NCBI GenBank assembly: GCA_013289685.1
Contig: JABCZL010000015.1
Coordinates: 62,001 to 126,000 of the forward strand
DNA: 64,000 bases
Source of the DNA: Acidobacteriota bacterium
GTDB lineage: Bacteria > Acidobacteriota > Terriglobia > Terriglobales > Acidobacteriaceae
Direction: 5' to 3'
Below the pieces are notes generated by a model, which did no database searches, was not told the origin of the DNA, and saw only the letters and a list, made by a program, of their open reading frames with translations. The translations under genes and the position numbers were made by a program. Below are positions 16,797 to 24,107 of this stretch, piece after piece (within the stretch, counting starts at the first letter, position 1; every line of letters begins with the position of its first letter).

Positions 16797-17729
16797 TCAG
16801 CGCGCCTGCTCGGTAACCCAGTCTGTCCAGTACGCCGTATCCCCACTGGACAGCATCGTCCCTTTGCCTTCCACCGCGTCCACAAAGTTTTCCAGCATAG
16901 GGTAGTGCAAGTTGGGGTGGGGCGGAAGGTTTTCGCGGACGCCAGGATAGACGAGTTCGGGGCCGTTCAGCGGAGATAATTCCATCTCGCCGTCGGTGCC
17001 GCGGATGCGGCATTCGTCGCGGCTCACATGGGAGTGCCAGCGGACGTCGACGATGCCGCGCACTCCGCCGGCGTACTCAATCATCACGGTTGCATTGTCT
17101 TCCACAGCGTAGTGATGCACCACGTTCGAGAGCTGGCCAGCAGCGCGCTGCGGCTGGCCAAAAAGAAAGTTCAGAACGTCGATGCGGTGCGAGGCGATGT
17201 CGAAAAGCGGTCCGCCCCCGGCTTTTGCGGGATCGACCAGCCAACTGCGGCTGCCCGTGCCGTCGAACCATCCGTGGCACGTGAGTTCGGCGAGCACCGG
17301 CTTTCCAATGACTCCGGCTTCGAGCAGCTGTTTTGCGCGCTGCACCTTGGGGTAGCAGCGGCGATAGTAGGCCACGCCGAACGTCTTGCCACTCTCCTCC
17401 GCAGCTTGCACCATGGCGCGCGCCTCGGCCTCGTTCATAGCCATGGGCTTCTCGCACAGCACATGCTTGCCGGCGCGAAGCGACTGGATGGTCTGCGGCG
17501 CGTGCAGGAAGACCGGGGTGCCGACATAAACAGCGTCGACGTCACCTTGCACTGCTGGATCAGCCAGCGCTTCGTCTAGTGTCGCCCACGTGCGCGCGCC
17601 GTGCGGCGCCGCCTTCGCCGGATCGCGGGTGACAAGTCCGTAGAGGCGGCTGCGCGGCTCGGCTTGGATCGCGGGGATGACGCGGCGGATAGCGATGTCG
17701 CCGATTCCGATGACAATCCAGTTGAGCAT
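16797..17729 (-). CDS. Gfo/Idh/MocA family NAD(P)-dependent oxidoreductase
   Basis: A 310-residue oxidoreductase. The N-terminal Rossmann fold shows WIVIGIGDIAIRRVIPAI, and the family lysine is in LCEKPMAMNEAEA (Lys94). The second domain contains GGGPLFDIASHRIDVLNFLFG, which supplies the aspartate and histidine of the active site. Members act on sugars, inositols or biliverdin-like substrates; nothing in the context fixes the substrate. The ATG at 17729 gives the normal family N terminus. Confidence 0.85.
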   Translation of the reverse strand: MLNWIVIGIGDIAIRRVIPAIQAEPRSRLYGLVTRDPAKAAPHGARTWATLDEALADPAVQGDVDAVYVGTPVFLHAPQTIQSLRAGKHVLCEKPMAMNEAEARAMVQAAEESGKTFGVAYYRRCYPKVQRAKQLLEAGVIGKPVLAELTCHGWFDGTGSRSWLVDPAKAGGGPLFDIASHRIDVLNFLFGQPQRAAGQLSNVVHHYAVEDNATVMIEYAGGVRGIVDVRWHSHVSRDECRIRGTDGEMELSPLNGPELVYPGVRENLPPHPNLHYPMLENFVDAVEGKGTMLSSGDTAYWTDWVTEQAR

Positions 17730-17756
17730 GGGGCTTCACCTGAGCTTGCGAAACCC

Positions 17757-17781
17757 GGCGGACGAATGCGTCCGCCGCTAC
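17757..17781. repeat. GGCGGACG palindromic repeat
   Basis: Arms GGCGGACG and CGTCCGCC with a short loop, ending in GCTAC. The same element occurs at 29510 and 49930 and, reversed, inside rsmI. Confidence 0.6.
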
Positions 17782-17793
17782 GTGCGCATCGCA

Positions 17794-17824
17794 GAAAAAA
17801 CAAAGGCCGGCCTGGGCCGGCCTT
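17794..17824 (-). terminator. Rho-independent terminator of the HU gene
   Basis: Perfect ten-base arms AAGGCCGGCC and GGCCGGCCTT (17803-17824) are followed, on the minus strand, by GTTTTTTC. The hairpin lies 22 bases after the stop codon of the HU gene. Confidence 0.85.
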
Positions 17825-17845
17825 CGATTCGATTTCACACAGAAA

Positions 17846-18142
17846 CTACGGCTTCTTGGGGGCGATCGCGTCCTTGGCGGCCTTGGCGACGCGGAACTTC
17901 ACGACGGTCTTAGCCTTGATCTGGATGGGTTCGCCGGTCTGCGGGTTGCGTCCCACGCGAGCCTTGCGGTGCGCCTTCACCAGACGGCCCAGGCCGGGCA
18001 CAACGAAAATGCCGTTCTTCTTGGTTTCTTTGATAGCGGTGTCGGCCAGGTGCTCCAGAAACGCCGCCGCGGTTTTGTTGGGGAGCTCGGTTTTCTCGGC
18101 CAGATGCCGAATGAGCTGTGTCTTTGTCAAACCTGCAGCCAT
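17846..18142 (-). CDS. hup: HU-family nucleoid DNA-binding protein
   Basis: A 98-residue HU/IHF-type protein that bends and compacts DNA as a dimer. It shows TKTQLIRHLAEKTELPNKTAAAFLEHL, the core strand GIFVVPGLGRLVKAHRKARVG, and the DNA-arm signature GRNPQTGEPIQI. The tail is Lys/Ala-rich. GAGGAGG precedes the ATG, a promoter lies at 18220-18247 and a strong terminator follows, so it is probably a single-gene transcript. HU versus IHF identity cannot be settled; homodimeric HU is likely. Confidence 0.93.
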   Translation of the reverse strand: MAAGLTKTQLIRHLAEKTELPNKTAAAFLEHLADTAIKETKKNGIFVVPGLGRLVKAHRKARVGRNPQTGEPIQIKAKTVVKFRVAKAAKDAIAPKKP

Positions 18143-18219
18143 GTATTTCCTCCTCGAAAAAATCGGTTTAATACCAGCGGGGCCTATCTTATACCCGCGG
18201 GCCTGTGGAAAAACACCTT

Positions 18220-18247
18220 ATTTTACAGGGGTTTTATAATTTGTAAA
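18220..18247 (-). promoter_or_regulatory. Sigma-70-type promoter for the HU gene
   Basis: On the minus strand TTTACA (complement of 18242-18247) and TAAAAT (complement of 18220-18225) are 16 bases apart, in an AT-rich patch, pointing at the HU start about 70 bases further on. Confidence 0.5.
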
Positions 18248-18398
18248 CGCGGGAGAGGCCATTTCTACAGGGCTTGGCGTGCGTCTCGACGCGGGAGCTA
18301 GCCTCCTACGCGTCCCAGCGTGGAAACACTCATTTCAGATTGCAGATTTCAGGGCTCAGATTAAACTCCTGTTTGCCGCCCGCCTGGTTTGAAATCGG

Positions 18399-18433
18399 CA
18401 ATCATCAATCAGCAATCATCAATCAACAATCTG
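18399..18433. repeat. Heptamer tandem array, CAATCAN type
   Basis: Five consecutive seven-base units: CAATCAT, CAATCAG, CAATCAT, CAATCAA, CAATCTG. The period is exactly seven. Confidence 0.8.
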
Positions 18434-18480
18434 ATATCGCCTGCCCGGGATGACATAATGATTGCAGAGGAGTCCCGCAA

Positions 18481-19137
18481 TTGAGTTGCGCGATTTGTGA
18501 AATCCGCAAGGAGAAACGCTTTTGCCCCGCTGTTCACGGGCGCATTTGCCCGCAGTGTTGCGGCGAGCAGCGCGAGGTGACGCTCGACTGTCCGAGCGAT
18601 TGCCCGTATCTTCTGCAGGCGCACCAGCATGAGAAGCCCCGCTCCGTTGACCAGATCGACCCCGCAGGATTGTTCTTGCAGGTCGAGGTTTCCGATCAGT
18701 TCATGTATGAGAAAGAGCATCTGCTCATGGGCCTGACGTATGCGCTGGCCAAAGCGGCCCGGGCCGACCGCAGCCTGCACGATCAGGATCTGATTGCCGC
18801 GCTTTCTGTCCTGGCGCAAAGCTACGAGCGCCGGGTGAACTCGGGCCTGCACTACGAGCAGCCGCTGACCAGTGACGCGCGGCGCAGGGTTGCGTCCGAA
18901 ATTGAGACGATGGTAAAGGAGTACCGAGAGGCCGAGCAGAAGCACGCGGGCTATTCGAGCCTGCGGGATTCTGAGGTGCTGAAAGCACTCGTGTTTCTGC
19001 TGCGACTGGCGAACGGGCGGACCTCGGGGCGTCCCAAGGCGCGCGCCTTCGTGGAATTTCTGTTTGCTCAGTTTCCCGAGAAGGAAGCGGCGGTGGTTGC
19101 GCCGCAGGAAGCTGGGAGCCGGATCATCCTGCCATAA
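18481..19137 (+). CDS. Cysteine-rich protein of unknown function
   Basis: A 218-residue protein with a TTG start preceded by GAGGAG. The first 41 residues hold eight cysteines (3, 6, 15, 23, 26, 27, 37, 41) in CAIC, CPQCC and DCPSDCPY motifs, suggesting a double zinc site. The rest is helical and charged, with no membrane segments. I do not recognise a named family. It converges with folK, 22 bases apart. A role in nucleic-acid or protein binding is only a guess from the zinc-like N terminus. Confidence 0.7.
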   Translation: MSCAICEIRKEKRFCPAVHGRICPQCCGEQREVTLDCPSDCPYLLQAHQHEKPRSVDQIDPAGLFLQVEVSDQFMYEKEHLLMGLTYALAKAARADRSLHDQDLIAALSVLAQSYERRVNSGLHYEQPLTSDARRRVASEIETMVKEYREAEQKHAGYSSLRDSEVLKALVFLLRLANGRTSGRPKARAFVEFLFAQFPEKEAAVVAPQEAGSRIILP

Positions 19138-19140
19138 AGC

Positions 19141-19171
19141 GGTCGTTGGCCTCTGGTCGTTAGTCGTTGGC
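19141..19171. repeat. Heptamer array, TCGTTGG/TCGTTAG type
   Basis: Units TCGTTGG, TCGTTAG and TCGTTGG with one degenerate unit between them lie in the spacer between two convergent genes. Confidence 0.6.
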
Positions 19172-19657
19172 TTTGACAATGACGCGGCGAACGATTTGTC
19201 CCGCGGGTAAAGCGTCGAGCAGTTCGCGAACCGTTTTCTTCAGCACCGGATGCCGCACTTCCGGCGCAATTTCCGCCAGAGGCTCCAGCACGAAACGGCG
19301 CTGGTGCATCGCGGGATGGGGAATGGTCAGTGCCGGCGAATCGACGATCGCTTCGTCGAAAAGCAGGATGTCGATGTCGATGGTGCGCGGGCCTTTTTTC
19401 TGAATGCGTTGGCGGCCCATCTGCTGCTCAATGTGCAGCAAGGCCATCAGCAACTGCTCGGGAGTCTCCGTGGTTTCAAGCGCCGCAACACAGTTCAGGA
19501 ACCACGCCTGGTCAGTGAATTCGACGGGCTCGGTTTCGTAAAACGAAGAAACGGCCACGACGCGACCATTCGCGGCGAGGCGTCTGAGGGCGTCGCGCAG
19601 TTGGATTTCGCGGTCGCCAACGTTGGATCCGAGCGAAAGATAAACGAGCGCAGGCAT
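19160..19657 (-). CDS. folK: 2-amino-4-hydroxy-6-hydroxymethyldihydropteridine pyrophosphokinase
   Basis: FolK transfers pyrophosphate from ATP to 6-hydroxymethyl-dihydropterin in folate synthesis. The 165-residue product begins VYLSLGSNVGDRE, has YETEPVEFTDQAWFLNCVAALET, and carries the signature RKGPRTIDIDILLFDEAIVDSPALTIPHPAMHQRRFVLEPLAEI in near-complete form (here KKGPRTIDIDILLF). No other folate gene is adjacent. The start ATG at 19657 gives the standard family N terminus. Confidence 0.95.
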   Translation of the reverse strand: MPALVYLSLGSNVGDREIQLRDALRRLAANGRVVAVSSFYETEPVEFTDQAWFLNCVAALETTETPEQLLMALLHIEQQMGRQRIQKKGPRTIDIDILLFDEAIVDSPALTIPHPAMHQRRFVLEPLAEIAPEVRHPVLKKTVRELLDALPAGQIVRRVIVKAND

Positions 19658-19816
19658 TGGGCGTGCTGTTCAGTTGTACTCTGAGAAATTCCGAAGTACA
19701 ATCCGGCGCGTCCCGAGCACTCAAAATAGGCCTAAGTGCCCGAGGCTCAATCGCGCCGAAAGGTGTATGACCTTGGTCACTATCGTGCATCTCTCATGCA
19801 CCTCTAGAATCTCAGC

Positions 19817-20548
19817 ATGACGTTGGATTCGCTCCTCCTGAGCCAGGATCCGGAACTGGTACGTGTGATCCGGCCGACGCTCGAAAAATTGTCGATTGAT
19901 GTGGAGATCTGCCATGAGGCGCGGGCCGGCGCGGACATTCTAATCACCGACAAGTTCGACGCGGTGATCGTGGATTGCGATGATCTGAATGGCGGGCTGG
20001 CGGTTCTGCAGGGTCTGCGAAGCACGCCCAGCAATAAGAACTGCGTTGCTTTTGCCATCCTCAATGGACATAGGACGACGACACAGGACGCGTTCGGCAT
20101 GGGTGCCAACTTCGTGCTGCAGAAACCGATCAGCGCGCTCAACGCCTCTCGCTGCTTTCACGCTGCCCTGAATTTCATGATCAAGGAACGCCGCCGCTAC
20201 TTCCGCCAGCCGGTGAAAATGCAGGTTCGAGTCGTATACGAAGGCCAGACTCTGAACGCGACCAGCACCAACATCAGCGAGGGCGGCATTGCGCTGATGC
20301 TGCGGGAAGCGCTGCCCAAAGGCGCTGCGCCCCATCTGAAGTTCTCGCTGCCGGGAAGCGACATCCACTTGGAAGTCGAGGCCGAGGTTGCCTGGGTCGA
20401 CGTGAAAGGCCAGGCCGGGTTCCGCTTTCACCACGTTCCGAAGAGTTCGCAGACCGAGCTCGAGCATTGGCTTGACGAACATATGGAACAGGAATTCCCC
20501 GGAGCCAAAGAGCGCCTGGCGGCTGCCCAATCCGAGACGGCGCATTAG
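19817..20548 (+). CDS. Receiver-like and PilZ domain protein
   Basis: A 243-residue cytoplasmic protein. Residues 1-115 look like a response-regulator receiver (LLLSQDPELVRVIRPTLEKL at the start, VIVDCDD near residue 54, LQKPIS near residue 98). Residues 125-225 are a PilZ domain with the c-di-GMP contacts RRRYFRQPV (RxxxR) and NISEGGIAL ([D/N]xSxxG). It is therefore likely a c-di-GMP effector, possibly phosphorylated, though the receiver acidic pocket is weak. The large GGDEF/HD-GYP gene at 24108 is a possible source of the ligand. Confidence 0.85.
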   Translation: MTLDSLLLSQDPELVRVIRPTLEKLSIDVEICHEARAGADILITDKFDAVIVDCDDLNGGLAVLQGLRSTPSNKNCVAFAILNGHRTTTQDAFGMGANFVLQKPISALNASRCFHAALNFMIKERRRYFRQPVKMQVRVVYEGQTLNATSTNISEGGIALMLREALPKGAAPHLKFSLPGSDIHLEVEAEVAWVDVKGQAGFRFHHVPKSSQTELEHWLDEHMEQEFPGAKERLAAAQSETAH

Positions 20549-20591
20549 CGGGCAGCGCGGAACAACGACCATCCTCAGAATTCCGAAAACC

Positions 20592-20657
20592 TTAACCACA
20601 AGGGTCACAAAGCTCACAGATTATTCCTCTGTGGTCCCCAGTGTCCTCTGTGGTTAA
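20592..20657. repeat. Inverted array of nonamer-like units
   Basis: AACCACAAG, GGTCACAAAG and CTCACAGA units on the left mirror CCTCTGTGG and TCCTCTGTGGTT on the right. Confidence 0.6.
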
Positions 20658-20766
20658 ATCTTTTTAGCTAAGCTGCAGTCAGGGGTATCCTTCTTTGGAC
20701 TTGCGCGCGGTTTTATCCGTGGCAATCTGGGAGATCACCACTCAGAGACTACGGAGAGATGGAATC

Positions 20767-21000
20767 GTGACCAACGATTTTCGCATTGCCAAAGTGCAAA
20801 GAACGCTGCGCTGGTTTGAAGAGGATATCCCCCTGCTCAATATGCGCGTCAAAGACCTGTCGAAGGAGCGGCAGGACTCGGCGCGCCGGTTTGCCGCAGC
20901 GGTGATCGATCAGACGCGCGCGGAGCTGGAAAGACTGTTGCAAGAGCAGCCGCAGGATGGGCACGATTCCAGCGCGATGCCCTCCGAGCCCGCGGACTAG
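20767..21000 (+). CDS. Small helical protein of unknown function
   Basis: A 77-residue charged helical protein (TNDFRIAKVQRTLRWFEED at the start, then a long helix rich in Arg, Lys and Glu). The GTG at 20767 is preferred because GGAGAG stands eight bases upstream; an in-frame TTG at 20695 would add 24 residues but has no such site. No signal or membrane segment and no recognised family. Confidence 0.5.
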   Translation: MTNDFRIAKVQRTLRWFEEDIPLLNMRVKDLSKERQDSARRFAAAVIDQTRAELERLLQEQPQDGHDSSAMPSEPAD

Positions 21001-21106
21001 CGGGACGCCATCGGCGAAAAGCAGGTCCCTCCACTTCGCCGTCGCTTACGCTCCGGCTCCGGTCGGGATGACAATTACTTTTTGATTCGCGTTGCAGAGG
21101 ACAGAA

Positions 21107-22018
21107 CTACAACGAAGATCCTGCGGCCGCTTCGCTGCTGGAAAGAGCCGCACTGGCCCGGTCTTCACCGGGGAAAGTTACTTCCTCCCACAACGTTTTG
21201 TCGCGCAAAATGCGCGAGACCAGCGCGGTGTGCATGGCGTGACCGGCGCGGTCGGCAACGACGTTGCCGAGAATCTGCTTGCCCAACAGCGCCAGGTCGC
21301 CAACCAGATCCAATACTTTGTGGCGCACGAATTCGTCGGGAAAGCGGAGCGGGCCGTTCTCGACACCATCGCGGGTGAGCACAATGCAGTTCTCGCTGGA
21401 CGCGCCGCGAATCAGCCCCATGTCGCGCATGGCCTGCTCGTCCTGGCGCGACCCAAACGTGCGCGCGGGCGCGATGTGCTTCAAGTAACTGCCGTTGGTC
21501 AGTTCCACCTGAAACGTTTCTTTGCCGATGAGCGGGTGCGGGAAATTGATGGAATAGGAAACCGAATAGGTGTCCGAGGGATACACCGCGATAAATTTGT
21601 TTCCCTCCCGCATCTCGACCTCGCGGCGAATCTTGAGATACTTGCGGGCGCGGCGCTGCTTGCGGATGCCCGCCTTCCGAATCATGTCCACAAAAGGCCG
21701 CGCGCTGCCGTCGAGAATGGGCAGTTCCAAATTGTCGAGCTCGACAATGGCGTTATCGATGCCCATGCCGATGAAGGCGGAAAGTACGTGCTCCGTGGTG
21801 GAAATGAGCACGCCCTTTTTCATCAGGCTGGTCGCGTAGCTGACGCGGGCAACATTGCGGCTGACGGCCTCGATTTCAAATCCGTCGAGATCGGTGCGGC
21901 GAAACACGATGCCCGTTCCCGACGCGGCCGGCAGGATGCTGATGGAGACAGGAGCGCCGCTATGCAGGCCGACGCCACTGCATTCCACCTTGGAGCGGAT
22001 TGTCTGCTCTTGGGTCAA
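21107..22018 (-). CDS. lpxC: UDP-3-O-acyl-N-acetylglucosamine deacetylase
   Basis: LpxC removes the acetyl group from UDP-3-O-acyl-GlcNAc, the committed step of lipid A synthesis, showing a Gram-negative outer membrane. The 303-residue product has the zinc ligands His77 (TTEHVLSAF), His233 and Asp237 (FVRHKVLDLVGDL) and the catalytic His260 (GHAMH). The opening QTIRSKVECSGVGLHSG is typical. The start appears to be TTG at 22018 without a clear ribosome-binding site; no ATG or GTG improves on it. Confidence 0.95.
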   Translation of the reverse strand: MTQEQTIRSKVECSGVGLHSGAPVSISILPAASGTGIVFRRTDLDGFEIEAVSRNVARVSYATSLMKKGVLISTTEHVLSAFIGMGIDNAIVELDNLELPILDGSARPFVDMIRKAGIRKQRRARKYLKIRREVEMREGNKFIAVYPSDTYSVSYSINFPHPLIGKETFQVELTNGSYLKHIAPARTFGSRQDEQAMRDMGLIRGASSENCIVLTRDGVENGPLRFPDEFVRHKVLDLVGDLALLGKQILGNVVADRAGHAMHTALVSRILRDKTLWEEVTFPGEDRASAALSSSEAAAGSSL

Positions 22019-22257
22019 GAAGGAATCAAGAATGTTCTGGTGAACGCTGTAGATTACGCTTGTGTTACAAAAACTGTCTGTGGCGAAAGAGCCACAGTCC
22101 GTGGCGGACTGGAGCGAAGTCGCATTGCAGAGGGAATGTTGTTAACTCATTACGTTGCAATGATTTACCATCGTCCGGCGAATTCTGCGGGAGGAGTTGT
22201 CGGTACCTAGATCGGTGCCTAGATCGATACCCAGAAAGAAAACAGCAGCATAGCTCC

Positions 22258-23124
22258 CTAGTGCTTGCCGCTCTGTTTACTGGCTGGCTTGTTGGGGTCG
22301 TAGCCGGAATTTTGGTCGAACATGGCGGGGTCGAGGCCCTGGTTGATGGTGACGTTGTTGAGGAAGCGCTGGCTGGCCATGTCTTCGTTGAAATAGCGGG
22401 TCACGTTGTAGGGCGCCATCACTCCGGAGACCTGGCGGTAGTTCTCATACACTTCTTCTTCCAGGTTTTTCTGGCGGTCGAGCGGGTCGCGCCAGGTGAA
22501 CGACTTTTTAACCGGCAAGTGGGTGTCGTTATCGAAGTAGAGGGTCACGCTCTCGTCCTGCGCGTTGATCAGCGTCACCCGCTGCGACGGATGTTGCGCC
22601 GCGATCGCGAAGCCCTCATACAAAAGCACCACGCTGGGATCGTTCACCCAGGTGCGCAGAACCGTGTCGAGCGAGAAATGCCGGCGGCGGAGATAGTCCT
22701 CCAGATCTTTTTTCTCGAGGAGATGAGGACCTTTGTAGGTGATCTCGTATCCCTTGTTGCCGACGTAGAGCTCGGCGATGTCGCGCTCTTTGGTGAGTTC
22801 GACGCGCTCTTTGTCGGGAAACTCGAAGAAGCCCCAAAAAGGATAACCCCCGCCGCTGGACCGTCCATGATGAAAGCCGTAGGTTTTTCCCTGCTGCTCG
22901 CGGTCGCGAATGGTGAGGTAGGCCTGTCCGCCCAGCGCCTGAATGCCCTGGTCGAGGACAGCCTTGGCCTTGTTGGCATTCTCCTGATCCGCCGGGACAG
23001 GCGCGGGATTGGTATTCTGCGACGGAGCCTGCGGTGCCGCCTGAGCCGCGGCGGTGCCGGGCTGCTCGCCGACCTGAGACCAGGCCGCGCACACCAAAAC
23101 CAGAATCGGGAGAAACTGTTTCAT
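22258..23124 (-). CDS. Secreted LolA-like protein of unknown function
   Basis: A 288-residue exported protein with a signal peptide (KQFLPILVLVCAAWSQ), a Pro/Ala/Gln-rich linker to about residue 45, then a soluble domain starting ANKAKAVLDQGIQALGGQAYLTIRDREQQG. The pattern (helix then strands with GPHLLEKKD, VTLYFDNDTHLPVKKSF) resembles the half-barrel of LolA/LolB and related periplasmic proteins. It may handle lipoprotein or lipid, but this is inference. The ATG at 23124 puts the signal peptide at the N terminus. Confidence 0.6.
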   Translation of the reverse strand: MKQFLPILVLVCAAWSQVGEQPGTAAAQAAPQAPSQNTNPAPVPADQENANKAKAVLDQGIQALGGQAYLTIRDREQQGKTYGFHHGRSSGGGYPFWGFFEFPDKERVELTKERDIAELYVGNKGYEITYKGPHLLEKKDLEDYLRRRHFSLDTVLRTWVNDPSVVLLYEGFAIAAQHPSQRVTLINAQDESVTLYFDNDTHLPVKKSFTWRDPLDRQKNLEEEVYENYRQVSGVMAPYNVTRYFNEDMASQRFLNNVTINQGLDPAMFDQNSGYDPNKPASKQSGKH

Positions 23125-23278
23125 TCCACTTGTGGGAGTGATCGCGTGCAATCAGAATTGTAGCGTTTCTTGTGGGTTTTCTGCCCGCCGCAGTGAATGC
23201 TCCTCGTCCGTTGGATGCAGGAAACGGTCGGAATGCAAGCTGATTGCGGGCATTTTGTCGCGCTTTTTTCGGGCTGTT

Positions 23279-24061
23279 CTATCCCGCCAAGACCGCGCCG
23301 CCATTCACGTTGAATACCTCCCCGGTGATGAAGCTGGCGTGCTCAGTGCACAGGAAGAGCACAGGGGCGGCAATTTCCTCGGGGCGGCCCACGCGGCCCA
23401 TCGGAATCTCGCGGCGAATCTCGTCTCCACTCTTGGGGTCGGCCAGGGCTCCGGCACTCATATCGGTATCCACCCAGCCCGGGGCAACGCAGTTGACGTA
23501 GATGCCATCGGGAGCCAATTCGGTCGACAGGCTCTTCGTGAGACTGATAATAGCCCCCTTGGTCGCGGAGTAGTCGCAGTGAAAAGCCTCGCCCCGCTGC
23601 CCGCTGGTGGAACTGATCAGCACGATGTGTCCGGCGGGAGCGGTGGCGCGGGCTTGCGCTTTCATTTGTGCGACCGAGTATTTGACCAGCCCAAAAACTC
23701 CATCGAGATTAATGGACAGAGTAGACCGCCACTGCTCGTCCGACATGCGGTCGATGGGTACGTCCTGCTCCGGCCAAACGCCGTGGTTGGCGACCAGAAT
23801 GTCGAGCCGGCCGAAATGCCGCACGGTCTCTGCCACCAGTGCGCGCGCCGCCTCAGGATTATTCAGATCGGAAGCGATGGGATGACAGACCGCCGCGCCG
23901 CATTCGTTGGCCAGCGCCTCCGCCTGGGCGCGCGCGCTGCGATAACTGAAAGCGACTTTAGCGCCGCCAGCAGTAAACATGCGCACCGTGGCCGCGCCGA
24001 TGCCGCGCGAACCGCCAGAAATGAGAGCAACTTTACCGGAGAGAGAAAGAGGAATAGACAT
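23279..24061 (-). CDS. Short-chain dehydrogenase/reductase, FabG-like
   Basis: A 260-residue SDR enzyme. It shows the cofactor loop SGGSRGIGAAT (residues 15-25), ILVANHGVW, the catalytic serines in VLISSTSG (Ser150/151) and YSATK (Tyr164, Lys168), and the C-terminal GQVFNVNGG-like motif (here GEVFNVNGGAVLAG). The group includes 3-oxoacyl-ACP reductases and sugar or alcohol dehydrogenases; lack of other fatty-acid genes nearby leaves the substrate open. It lies 46 bases downstream of the large sensor gene on the same strand. Confidence 0.85.
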   Translation of the reverse strand: MSIPLSLSGKVALISGGSRGIGAATVRMFTAGGAKVAFSYRSARAQAEALANECGAAVCHPIASDLNNPEAARALVAETVRHFGRLDILVANHGVWPEQDVPIDRMSDEQWRSTLSINLDGVFGLVKYSVAQMKAQARATAPAGHIVLISSTSGQRGEAFHCDYSATKGAIISLTKSLSTELAPDGIYVNCVAPGWVDTDMSAGALADPKSGDEIRREIPMGRVGRPEEIAAPVLFLCTEHASFITGEVFNVNGGAVLAG

Positions 24062-24107
24062 GGCAGACTAGTTTCCAGTTTCTGGTCTGCCGTTGCAAGT
24101 GGGGGCT

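Larger units (their letters stand above)
18143..18480. other. Spacer with HU promoter and a heptamer array
   Basis: No gene is seen. The left part carries the minus-strand promoter of the HU gene and its untranslated leader; the right part holds five heptamers of the CAATCAN type (18399-18433) just before the TTG start of the next gene. Confidence 0.6.
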